A stretch of DNA of 15,619 bases from Alphaproteobacteria bacterium (GTDB taxonomy: Bacteria > Pseudomonadota > Alphaproteobacteria > Sphingomonadales > Sphingomonadaceae). The position numbers and the translations under genes were made by a program. Below are positions 5,821 to 12,690 of the stretch, in pieces. The stretch spans positions 1-15,619 of the forward strand of contig VBAE01000087.1 of NCBI GenBank assembly GCA_005882415.1, written 5' to 3'. The stretch's first letter is position 1, and each line of letters opens with the position of its first letter. The notes under the pieces were generated by a model. That model did no database searches. It worked only from the letters and a program-made list of their open reading frames with translations, and had not been told where the DNA came from.

Positions 5821-7386
5821 CTACCCCTCGCCGCGGGCGTTGATGGCGATATCGAGCGAATAGCGGCCGCGGTCCAGGTCGCGGTCCATGGCGGAGCGGA
5901 GCTGGCGGGAGAGGCCGGTGACGATCCGGTCGAACCGCTCGAAGAGGTTCGGGTCGTAGTCGGTGCCGGCCTTGAGGCTGGGGGAGCCGATGGTCAGGCG
6001 CGCGACCTTGTCGCTCCGGCTTTCCAGCGAGATGACGACCGTGGGCGCTGCGGTCAGCATCGCGAACTCGACGATCTCGGTGATCAGGAAGGCGACCGAC
6101 ACCGCCACGTCCTGGGTGACGTAGAGCGGCTCGAGGTGGAGCGCGATGGTCATGCTCGACGCCGAGGCGGGGGCGGTGGCGCGCAGGTTCGAGGCGAGCT
6201 CCGAGATCAGCGAGCGCAAAGCGACGCCGCGGTTCACTTCGAGCTCGGCATAATGGTTGCGGTGGACGACGGCGAGGGCGTCGACCCGGCGCTGGATCGA
6301 GGCGTAGGCGGCCGAGACCTGCTCGTTGGGCGCGCCGCGAGCGTGGAGGTTCAAGAGCGAGGCGACGACCTGGAGGTTGTTCTTCACCCGGTGGTGGACC
6401 TCGCGGACGAGGCGGGTCTGGCGCTCGATCGCCGCCTCCAGCTCCGCCTCGTGGCGGGCGACGGTCTGGGTGACCTGGTTGAAGGCCGAGCCCAATTCGC
6501 CGATCTCCCGCGCCGGTGAGGAGATGGACGGGAGGTCGATCCGGCTGTCGCCCGGCTGATAGGCGGCGACTGCGCGCTGCATCCGGGCGAGCGGGCGAAG
6601 CAGCAGCCGGTCGACGATCAGCCAGCCGATGATCGCGGCGGCGAGGCACATCAGCACCGGAAGCAGGATCATCACCAGCTCGGAGGCGCTCAAGGGCGCA
6701 GCGCCGAGCGCGATGCTGAGCTTCAACTGCCCGTCGGCGACGTCCTCGCTGCCGCTGATCGTCTGCACCAGGGTGCCGGGGACGTAGCCGTGGCGAAGCT
6801 CCATCCGCCGAGGGCCCTGGCTCAATGTCAGGTCGAAATCGGGGCTGGTGCCGGGGATATAGGCGATCTCGCGAAGCGCCTCGCGCGGATATTCGGCGAT
6901 GCCCTCGATCCTGCGGTCCTCGCCGAACACGAACAGGCGGAGCGCCGATCCGTCGGGGACGATCTCCGCCACTGCGCGGCGGGCGGGTTTCGGAAGCGCC
7001 GTCGGCACGCTGAAGCCGGCGGTGGCGCAGCGCGGACTGCCGTCGTCGGCGAAGAGGGCGTAGCGGGCATTGCTCCTGCCGAGCCGGCCGAGGGTGCGGC
7101 GGCAGACGCCCGAGCCCGCCTCCGTCGAATCGATCGCCGCGCTCGCCGCGCCGATCGTAATCGCGCTCCGGTCCAGCGCCGCGTTGATCCGCTGCGCCTT
7201 GATCTCGAGCCTGGTGAAAGTGTCGTCGCGGCGATCCGCCATGTTCTGGCGGGCGCTGTCGATCGAGGCGACGACCGCTATCAGCCCGAGCGGGAACAGC
7301 CCGAAGCTCAGGATGAGAAGCATCTTGAGCCCGGTGGAAAGCTGCGCGAACCGCGCACCGATCCAGGTTTGATTGTCCCTGTTCAC
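5821..7386 (-). CDS. phyP: PhyP-like sensor histidine kinase/phosphatase of the general stress response
   Basis: The 521-residue protein has TM1 (about 22-44), a periplasmic sensor region, TM2 (about 236-260), a HAMP linker and a HisKA_2 dimerisation domain with EVHHRVKNNLQVVASLL (His331/His332). The ATPase part is degenerate: where the N-box is expected it reads FLITEIVEFAML, with no Asn, and no G1 box (DxGxG) follows. In Sphingomonas a sensor protein at this locus, PhyP, keeps PhyR dephosphorylated. The position 28 nt behind nepR, the HisKA_2 type and the decayed ATPase all fit that role, so the symbol is by context and domain, not by search. The start is GTG at 7386. Transcription is likely shared with nepR. 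Confidence 0.8.
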   Translation of the reverse strand: MNRDNQTWIGARFAQLSTGLKMLLILSFGLFPLGLIAVVASIDSARQNMADRRDDTFTRLEIKAQRINAALDRSAITIGAASAAIDSTEAGSGVCRRTLGRLGRSNARYALFADDGSPRCATAGFSVPTALPKPARRAVAEIVPDGSALRLFVFGEDRRIEGIAEYPREALREIAYIPGTSPDFDLTLSQGPRRMELRHGYVPGTLVQTISGSEDVADGQLKLSIALGAAPLSASELVMILLPVLMCLAAAIIGWLIVDRLLLRPLARMQRAVAAYQPGDSRIDLPSISSPAREIGELGSAFNQVTQTVARHEAELEAAIERQTRLVREVHHRVKNNLQVVASLLNLHARGAPNEQVSAAYASIQRRVDALAVVHRNHYAELEVNRGVALRSLISELASNLRATAPASASSMTIALHLEPLYVTQDVAVSVAFLITEIVEFAMLTAAPTVVISLESRSDKVARLTIGSPSLKAGTDYDPNLFERFDRIVTGLSRQLRSAMDRDLDRGRYSLDIAINARGEG

Positions 7387-7414
7387 GATCTTCCGAACGC
7401 CCCGGAAGCTGGCT

Positions 7415-7615
7415 TTATCCGAGCTTGCCGAGCAGATCGAGCATTTCCGGAGGAATGTCCTCGTCGATCGCCTGCTGATAGGCGCTGCGCAGCGCCTGGC
7501 CGACCTCGGGGAGCGGGGGGCGCTTCTTTTTCGATCTTGGCGTCACGGATGCTTCGTTCTCACTGGCTTGAGCGGACTTTCGCCGCTGGTCCCTATCTTC
7601 GTTTACGAAGCTCAA
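7415..7615 (-). CDS. nepR: NepR anti-sigma factor
   Basis: This 66-residue protein has a charged, basic N-terminus (RSKKKRPPLPEV) and the two-helix NepR core VGQALRSAYQQAIDED / PPEMLDLLGKLG. NepR binds and inhibits sigma EcfG and is removed by phosphorylated PhyR. I chose the TTG at 7615: it is the only usual start codon between the candidate promoter and the core except an internal GTG that would remove the first 23 residues, and GGGGGG lies about 9 nt upstream. The open frame continues far upstream, but that runs through the promoter and antisense to phyR. It is divergent from phyR and followed by the phyP-like gene. Confidence 0.88.
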   Translation of the reverse strand: MSFVNEDRDQRRKSAQASENEASVTPRSKKKRPPLPEVGQALRSAYQQAIDEDIPPEMLDLLGKLG

Positions 7616-7750
7616 AACCTCTACCCCCCGGGTCCGTCGAAGCGCCCGCAGCTTGAATGTATGACAGCCCCACCCGTCCGACGGCTTGCAATGGCCGTTA
7701 GAGGGCAGGGTCGAGCGAGCGGCCAGATAATAGGCCGCTGCCGTCGTGGA

Positions 7751-7775
7751 AACAAAAAACTCTCTTATTGGTTCC
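7751..7775 (-). promoter_or_regulatory. Candidate sigma-EcfG promoter of nepR-phyP
   Basis: On the minus strand GGAAC (7775-7771) is followed by a 16-nt spacer and TGTT (7754-7751). The -35 is perfect and the -10 has one mismatch to CGTT. The expected start near 7744 gives a leader of about 130 nt before the nepR TTG. This would make nepR and phyP part of the EcfG regulon (negative feedback). Confidence 0.7.
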
Positions 7776-7909
7776 ACAGCCGCGAATGGAGCGGGCCGGG
7801 CCGTATTCCTGCCGTTTGCCGTACTCAGTAGGGCCGCCTTTGGGCAGGCTTGCATTGCGTGCGGCACACTATCATTAGCCCGGTGGGTTGAACAGGAGTC
7901 GTAACGAAC

Positions 7910-8704
7910 ATGCCGCTTGGACAGGAACTCGCGCCGCACCTTCCCTTTCTCAGGCGCTACGCGCGTGCGCTGACCGGCAGCCAGAACCATGGCGACGCCT
8001 TCGTCCGCGCGACCCTGGAGGCGATCGTCGCCGCTCCCGAAGCCTTCCCGCGCGACGTCGATCCGCGGCTCGGCCTCTACCGCACCTTCCACGCGATCTG
8101 GTCGTCGGCCAATATCGAGGAGGATCCGGGCGCTGCCAGCGGTGCCGATGAGGAAGAGATCGCCCAGGCCCGCCTCGCCCGGATCACCCCGCTGTCGCGC
8201 CAGGCGCTGCTTCTGACCGCGATGGAAGGCTTCACGCCCGAGGACGCCGGCTATCTGATCGGCGCCGAGCCCAGCGAAGTCGAATCGCTCGTCGCCGAAG
8301 CTCTGGCCGAGATCGAGCGCCAGACCCGCGCCGAGGTGCTGATCATCGAGGACGAGCCGATCATCGCGATGGACATCGAGACGATCGTCCGCGACCTCGG
8401 CCACACCGTCACCGGCGTTGCGGTCACCCGCGACGAGGCGGTTGCGCAGGCGATGGCCCGCCGGCCGGGCCTGGTCCTCGCCGACATCCAGCTCGCCGAC
8501 GACAGCTCGGGCATCGACGCGGTGAAGGACATCCTCGCCGAGTTCAACGTGCCGGTGATCTTCATCACTGCGTTCCCGGAGCGTCTGCTCACCGGCGAGC
8601 GGCCGGAGCCGACCTTCCTTATCACCAAGCCGTTCCAGCGTTCGACCGTGAAGGCGGCGATCGCCCAGGCCCTGTTCTTCGACAAGGCGACGATTCCGGC
8701 CTGA
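7910..8704 (+). CDS. phyR: PhyR response regulator / anti-anti-sigma factor
   Basis: The 264-residue protein has the defining PhyR order: an N-terminal sigma-factor-like domain (about 1-138; regions 2 and 4 mimics, e.g. FLRRYARALTGSQNHGDAFV and LSRQALLLTAMEGFTPEDAGYLIG) followed by a receiver domain (about 141-260). Receiver residues are present: acidic pocket Glu147-Asp148-Glu149, phosphoacceptor Asp192 in LVLADIQLADD, Thr220 in FITAF and Lys240 in LITKPF. When phosphorylated, PhyR binds NepR and frees EcfG. The ATG at 7910 has AGGAG 11 nt upstream. It is divergent from nepR. Its own promoter is unclear; an imperfect EcfG-like site facing it overlaps the nepR promoter. Confidence 0.95.
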   Translation: MPLGQELAPHLPFLRRYARALTGSQNHGDAFVRATLEAIVAAPEAFPRDVDPRLGLYRTFHAIWSSANIEEDPGAASGADEEEIAQARLARITPLSRQALLLTAMEGFTPEDAGYLIGAEPSEVESLVAEALAEIERQTRAEVLIIEDEPIIAMDIETIVRDLGHTVTGVAVTRDEAVAQAMARRPGLVLADIQLADDSSGIDAVKDILAEFNVPVIFITAFPERLLTGERPEPTFLITKPFQRSTVKAAIAQALFFDKATIPA

Positions 8705-8728
8705 GGGCGTCCGCCTTCATTTGCTTCG

Positions 8729-8753
8729 GGAACCCCGCTGCCCAGCGGGCGTT
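8729..8753 (+). promoter_or_regulatory. Sigma-EcfG promoter upstream of the small membrane protein gene and ecfG
   Basis: GGAAC (8729-8733), a 16-nt spacer and CGTT (8750-8753) give an exact match to the EcfG consensus. It lies 25 nt after the phyR stop codon, so transcription should start near 8760, just before the small membrane gene and then ecfG. The spacer is a palindrome: CCCGCTG (8734-8740), CC, CAGCGGG (8743-8749). Confidence 0.85.
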
Positions 8754-8783
8754 GCCTGCCTGGAACGAATGGAACCGAGGTTT

Positions 8784-8921
8784 ATGGACGAGCGCGAGCG
8801 GCATATCGACACCACCAGGGCACGGGCGGGGCAGACCCCGCACATGACCCGGGTAATCCTCCCTTTGTCGCTGGGGCTGGTTGTGATCATCTTCCTGATC
8901 ATATTGTACGTCTGGCGCTAA
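8784..8921 (+). CDS. Very small single-pass membrane protein between phyR and ecfG
   Basis: The 45-residue protein has a charged N-terminus (MDERERHIDTTRARAGQ) and one hydrophobic helix at the C-terminus (VILPLSLGLVVIIFLIILYVW). I know no named family. The ATG at 8784 follows GAGG closely; an in-frame ATG at 8769 would add five residues. The perfect EcfG promoter about 30 bp upstream and the 10-nt gap to the ecfG GTG put it in one stress-induced unit with ecfG. It could be a membrane component of the response or simply a co-regulated small protein; the sequence does not decide. Confidence 0.65.
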   Translation: MDERERHIDTTRARAGQTPHMTRVILPLSLGLVVIIFLIILYVWR

Positions 8922-8931
8922 GGGCCACATT

Positions 8932-9681
8932 GTGACGAGTGCGGCGACCGGTCGCGTGAGCGATAGCAGACATGTGTATTCCAGTGGGGGCAGCTTGAGC
9001 GACAAGCCGACGACCATCGACATCGACGACGAACTGGACGAGAACGAGCCCCGGCCCGAGCCCGTCCCGCTGCCCGACGATGAGTTCAAGACCCAGCTCG
9101 CGCAGGTAATTCCCCATCTGCGCGCCTTCGGCCGTTCGCTGTCCGGCAGCCGCGATCTCGCCGACGATCTGGTGCAGGAGACTTTGCTCAAGGCCTGGGC
9201 CGCGAGGAAGCGGTTCCAGGCCGGCACCAACATGCGGGCGTGGACCTTCATCATCTTGCGCAACCTGTTCCTTAGCCAGATGCGCCGCGCCCGCTTCAAA
9301 GGCGAGTGGGACGAGATCACCGCGTCGAAGATGCTTGCCGCTCCGGCGAGCCAGGACCGGCACGTCGAGCTTGGCGACATGCAGCGCGCGCTCCTCCACC
9401 TCCCGCAGCCGCAGCGCGAGGCCCTGATCCTGGTCGGCGCCGGCGGCTTTGCCTATGAGGAAGCGGCCGAGATTTGCGGCTGCGCGGTCGGCACGATCAA
9501 GAGCCGCGTCGCCCGCGGCCGGGTCGCGCTCGAGGCTTTGCTCACCGACGGCAAGCTCCCCTCGCGCCGCGAGCATGAGACCGATCCCAATCGGTCGGCG
9601 CTTCAGACGATCATGAACGAAGTCGACGATTTGAGCCGCGACCGCGACCCGAGCGGGCGCACGCTGCACGAGGACGACTGA
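8932..9681 (+). CDS. ecfG: ECF sigma factor EcfG (general stress response)
   Basis: The protein is 249 residues from the GTG at 8932. Sigma region 2 (about 59-123) contains LRAFGRSLSGSRDLADDLVQ and MRAWTFIILRNLFLSQMRR; region 4 (about 155-200) contains LPQPQREALILVGAGGFAYE and CAVGTIKSRVARGRVAL. This pattern matches the EcfG group, which directs stress gene transcription and is held by NepR. The GTG has AAGGG 7 nt upstream; a TTG at 8995 with GGGGG upstream is a real alternative and would drop a poorly conserved 21-residue start. The acidic linker IDIDDELDENEP precedes region 2. It belongs to the unit started at the EcfG promoter 8729-8753, so it is probably autoregulated. Confidence 0.93.
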   Translation: MTSAATGRVSDSRHVYSSGGSLSDKPTTIDIDDELDENEPRPEPVPLPDDEFKTQLAQVIPHLRAFGRSLSGSRDLADDLVQETLLKAWAARKRFQAGTNMRAWTFIILRNLFLSQMRRARFKGEWDEITASKMLAAPASQDRHVELGDMQRALLHLPQPQREALILVGAGGFAYEEAAEICGCAVGTIKSRVARGRVALEALLTDGKLPSRREHETDPNRSALQTIMNEVDDLSRDRDPSGRTLHEDD

Positions 9682-9717
9682 TCCGGCTTAAGGGCGCAGG
9701 CCCGAGCCCACGCCATT

Positions 9718-9813
9718 CGTCATGCCGGACTTGATCCGGCATCCATGAACACGGATCATGTCCAGTTCTGACAAACCTGTGTTCATGGATCCCGGGTCAA
9801 GCCCGGGATGACG
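9718..9813. repeat. REP-like composite palindrome, copy 3
   Basis: This 96-bp copy has the same arms as 1690-1785: CGTCATGCCGGA, CCATGAACAC / GTGTTCATGG and CCCGGGATGACG, with a different centre. It lies between the convergent ecfG and NepR-like genes, where its hairpins could act as a bidirectional terminator. Confidence 0.85.
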
Positions 9814-9851
9814 GTCTTGGGGTGACGTGCTTTTGTAACCGGGTGCGACCG

Positions 9852-10034
9852 TCAGTCGTCCAGCCGGGCGAGCAAATCTTCGAACGTCTTCAGCGAGCGC
9901 ACTTCGCCGTCCATGGCGAAGGCCTGCCTCAGCGCGTTGCCGACTCCGGCATGCACCGTGGGCGGCGCCACCTTGACGAACCGCCTTGAGGAAGCATGAA
10001 CCATAGCCTCACGTCTCGGATTGAGAGTATTCAC
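9852..10034 (-). CDS. Small NepR-like protein (candidate second anti-sigma factor)
   Basis: The 60-residue protein ends in VGNALRQAFAMDGEVRSLKT followed by FEDLLARLDD. This aligns without gaps to the core of NepR at 7415 (VGQALRSAYQQ to MLDLLGKLG), with the same distance of 21 residues from LR to DLL and 10 identities in 29 positions. Upstream of the core is a basic stretch (SSRRFVKV), as in NepR. Third codon positions are G/C-rich from about residue 17 on, supporting translation; the first codons are not, so the ATG at 10004 may be the true start instead of the GTG at 10034. Neither has a good ribosome binding site. If it is a NepR paralogue it would bind EcfG. It could instead be an unrelated small protein with two amphipathic helices. 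Confidence 0.6.
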   Translation of the reverse strand: MNTLNPRREAMVHASSRRFVKVAPPTVHAGVGNALRQAFAMDGEVRSLKTFEDLLARLDD

Positions 10035-10109
10035 GAGAGGTAGAACGCCGTTTTTCCGCTAGGGTTTCAACCGTTGCGGTTTCTCAACGGAACTGAGCTG
10101 GATTGTGGC

Positions 10110-11756
10110 ATGAATGAAACAGAGGGTGAAGAGGGGGTTAACGACGCGCTGAGGCGCGCCGAGCGCCATTCGCCCTTCCTGTCGCTGCAGCTCAGGAATT
10201 TTCCGAACGTCGCCAATGCGTTGCGCGAAGGCGCGGTGGAAGAGGCGATCGCTCTGGCCAAGAAGGCGGGGGAGGGGGGGGGGAACACGCCCAGTGCGCT
10301 TCGGCGGGAGCGGAGTGCCCTCGCTTTGGCGCTCGCCGTGGGGGACTTGGCCGGAATCCTGCCGCTCGAGCGGCTGACGGCGGAGCTTTCCGACCTTGCC
10401 GACCGGGCGCTGGAGGCGGCGCTCCAGGCGGCGATGGCGGAACGCTATCCCGGCGAGGCGGTGCGCGGCTTCTCGATCGTCGCGCTCGGCAAGCATGGCA
10501 GCCGCGAGCTCAATTATTCCTCCGACATCGACCTCCTCTTCCTGTTCGATCCCGCAACGCTCCCACACCGCGCGCGGGAGGAGCCGGGTCAGGCGGCGGT
10601 CCGCATCGGCCAGCGGATGATCGAGATCCTGCAGAAGCGGGACGCAGAGGGCTATGTGTTCCGGGTCGACCTTCGGCTTCGCCCGTCGTCCGAGGTGACG
10701 CCCATCGCTCTGCCGGTCGACGCGGCGATCTCCTATTACGAGTCGAGCGCTCTGCCGTGGGAGCGGGCGGCGTTCATCCGGGCGCGGGCGGCGGCCGGGG
10801 ACGAGGGGCTCGGGCGCTACTTCCTCGACGCGATCCACCCCTTCGTCTGGCGGCGGAGCCTCGATTTCGGGGCGATCGATTATGCGCAGGGGCAGCTGTT
10901 CGGGCCCGGCTTCGACCTGAAGCGCGGCCGGGGCGGCATTCGCGAGGTCGAGTTCTTCGCCCAGATCCACCAGCTCATCCACGGCGGCCGCGACCCCGGC
11001 CTGAGGCCGGCGGCGACCCTGGACGCCTTGGCCGCGCTTGCTTCGGCGGGACACATTCCGGCGGCGGACGCCGGGACGATGGCGGAGGGCTACCGGCTGC
11101 TCCGGACGATCGAGCACCGGCTGCAGATGGTCGACGACCGCCAGACCCACACGCTCCCCGCCGATCCGGAGGCGCTCGACAATGTCGCGGCGCTGCACGG
11201 GCTCGGCTCGGGCGAAGCTCTGCTCGGGCTGATCGCGCCGCGGGTCGAGGGGGTGGCCTCGCTCTACGATTCGCTCGCTGGGGAGGATGCCGAGCGGCTT
11301 CCGCTGGGGGCCGACGCGCTCGACGCGCATCTCGCCGCCGCCGGCTTCGGCGACCCGATTGCGGCGCGCCTGAGGATCGAGAGCTGGCGGGCGGGGCGGG
11401 CGCGCTCGCTCCGCACCGCCGCCGCGCGCGATGCCTTCGAGGGGATGCTTCCGGTGCTGATCGACGCGTTCGGCCATGCGCCCGATCCGATGCGGGCGAT
11501 GAATCGGATGGGGGATGTGGTCGAGAGACTGCCTAGTGGGGTCAATTTCTATCGGCTGCTCGAGGCGCGGCCGCGGCTGACGGAGCATTTGGCGACCATC
11601 TTGAGCCATGCGCCGGTGTTGGCGGAGCAATTGGCATTGCGGCCGGAGCTGCTCGACGGGCTGATCGACGGATTACCAGCTGCTGCTCGACCGGGTTCGG
11701 CGGCGGGTGAACGAGCGGCGCTTTGCCCTCGGCGTGCAGCTGATCGTCGCCCATAG
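10110..11756 (+). CDS. glnE: GlnE, N-terminal (adenylyl-removing) half, frameshifted
   Basis: The frame encodes the first half of the bifunctional glutamine synthetase adenylyltransferase/adenylyl-removing enzyme, which sets the activity of GlnA by adding or removing AMP. The nucleotidyltransferase motif of the removing domain is at about residues 127-143 (GKHGSRELNYSSDIDLL). RVDLRLRPSSEVTP and LKRGRGGIREVEFFAQIHQL follow, then the helical linker. Homology stops at about residue 520 (ELLDGLID); the last 28 residues (PAAARPGSAAGERAAL and on) are out-of-frame sequence. The true continuation lies in the +1 frame from 11671. I chose the ATG at 10110; the frame is also open from a TTG at 10074. 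The domain itself looks intact. Confidence 0.88.
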   Translation: MNETEGEEGVNDALRRAERHSPFLSLQLRNFPNVANALREGAVEEAIALAKKAGEGGGNTPSALRRERSALALALAVGDLAGILPLERLTAELSDLADRALEAALQAAMAERYPGEAVRGFSIVALGKHGSRELNYSSDIDLLFLFDPATLPHRAREEPGQAAVRIGQRMIEILQKRDAEGYVFRVDLRLRPSSEVTPIALPVDAAISYYESSALPWERAAFIRARAAAGDEGLGRYFLDAIHPFVWRRSLDFGAIDYAQGQLFGPGFDLKRGRGGIREVEFFAQIHQLIHGGRDPGLRPAATLDALAALASAGHIPAADAGTMAEGYRLLRTIEHRLQMVDDRQTHTLPADPEALDNVAALHGLGSGEALLGLIAPRVEGVASLYDSLAGEDAERLPLGADALDAHLAAAGFGDPIAARLRIESWRAGRARSLRTAAARDAFEGMLPVLIDAFGHAPDPMRAMNRMGDVVERLPSGVNFYRLLEARPRLTEHLATILSHAPVLAEQLALRPELLDGLIDGLPAAARPGSAAGERAALCPRRAADRRP

Positions 11757-12690
11757 CGACCCGATCGAGGTTGCCGAGGGCTATTCGCGGATCGCGGAGG
11801 CCGCGGTGAACGTGCTCGCCGACGCCGCGGTGGCCGAGTTCGAGGAGCGGCACGGCCGGGTCCCGGGCTCAGAACTGCTGATCCTGGGGCTCGGCCGGCT
11901 GGGCGGGGAGGCGCTGACCTTCGCGTCGGACCTCGACCTCGTCTATCTGTTCAGCGGCACCCATGAGGCGGAATCGGACGGCGCGAAGCCGCTCCGCGCC
12001 ACCGACTATTTCAACCGCCTCGCACCGCGCGTGACGGCGGCGCTGAGCGTGCCGACCGCGGCGGGGGCCCTCTACCAGGTCGACACCAGGCTTCGGCCTT
12101 CGGGGAGCGACGGGCTGCTCGCCATCTCCGTCGAGAGCTTCGAGCGCTACCAGCGCGAGCAGGCGTGGACCTGGGAGCATATGGCGCTGCTCCGGGCGCG
12201 TCCCGTCTTCGGCTCGGGAGAGGCGCGGGCGAGCCTCCAGCGGGTGATCGAGGAGACTCTGCGGCGGCCGCGCGATGCGGATCGGATCACGGCCGACGCA
12301 GCCCGGATGCGGCGCGAGATGATGGTCCACAAGCCGCCGGCGGGCCCGTTCGACATCAAACGCGGGCCGGGCGGGCTGATCGACCTCGAATTCGCCGTCC
12401 ACACCCTCCAGCTCCGCCACGGCATCGGCCTCGACCCGCACCTCGAAGTGCCGATCGCTGCCCTGACCGAGGCGGGCCTGCTCCCGGAAGGGATCGACCC
12501 CGCCTTGCGCCTGCTGACCCGGATGCTGGTCATGTTCCGCCTGGTCTCGCCGCAATCGCAGGTGCCGCCCGAGGCGACCCGGCCGCTGGTGGCAAAGGCG
12601 TGCGGGCTGCCGGACTGGGAGGCCCTCCTCGCGGCGCATGACGCCGCGCGGGAGACGATCCGGGCGCTTTGGGCGAGCGTCTCCAGTTAG
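11707..12690 (+). CDS. glnE: GlnE, C-terminal (adenylyltransferase) half, separated by a frameshift
   Basis: This frame holds the second catalytic half of GlnE. Homology begins before the first possible start, at 11671 (DYQLLLDRVRRR); the GTG at 11707 is only the first start codon in frame. The nucleotidyltransferase motif GLGRLGGEALTFASDLDLVY is near residues 60-80, followed by YQVDTRLRPSGSDGLL, WTWEHMALLRARPVFG and FDIKRGPGGLIDLEFAVHTL, all typical. Compared with E. coli GlnE, about 30 residues that normally join the halves are absent. Whether this half is translated separately is unknown. Its stop overlaps that of the convergent Lrp-type gene (TTAG, 12687-12690). Confidence 0.88.
   Translation: MNERRFALGVQLIVAHSDPIEVAEGYSRIAEAAVNVLADAAVAEFEERHGRVPGSELLILGLGRLGGEALTFASDLDLVYLFSGTHEAESDGAKPLRATDYFNRLAPRVTAALSVPTAAGALYQVDTRLRPSGSDGLLAISVESFERYQREQAWTWEHMALLRARPVFGSGEARASLQRVIEETLRRPRDADRITADAARMRREMMVHKPPAGPFDIKRGPGGLIDLEFAVHTLQLRHGIGLDPHLEVPIAALTEAGLLPEGIDPALRLLTRMLVMFRLVSPQSQVPPEATRPLVAKACGLPDWEALLAAHDAARETIRALWASVSS

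Noticed and set aside
7849..7875. Sigma-70 type promoter for phyR (TTGCAT ... TATCAT)
   Set aside because: The spacer is 14 nt, too short for a normal promoter.
7616..8404. N-terminal extension of the nepR frame to 329 codons
   Set aside because: It crosses the nepR promoter and runs antisense through phyR; NepR proteins are about 60 residues.
10059..11630. 523-codon open frame on the minus strand opposite glnE
   Set aside because: It is a shadow of the strongly biased glnE coding sequence. The translation is Arg/Pro/Glu-rich without domains, while the plus strand matches GlnE throughout.
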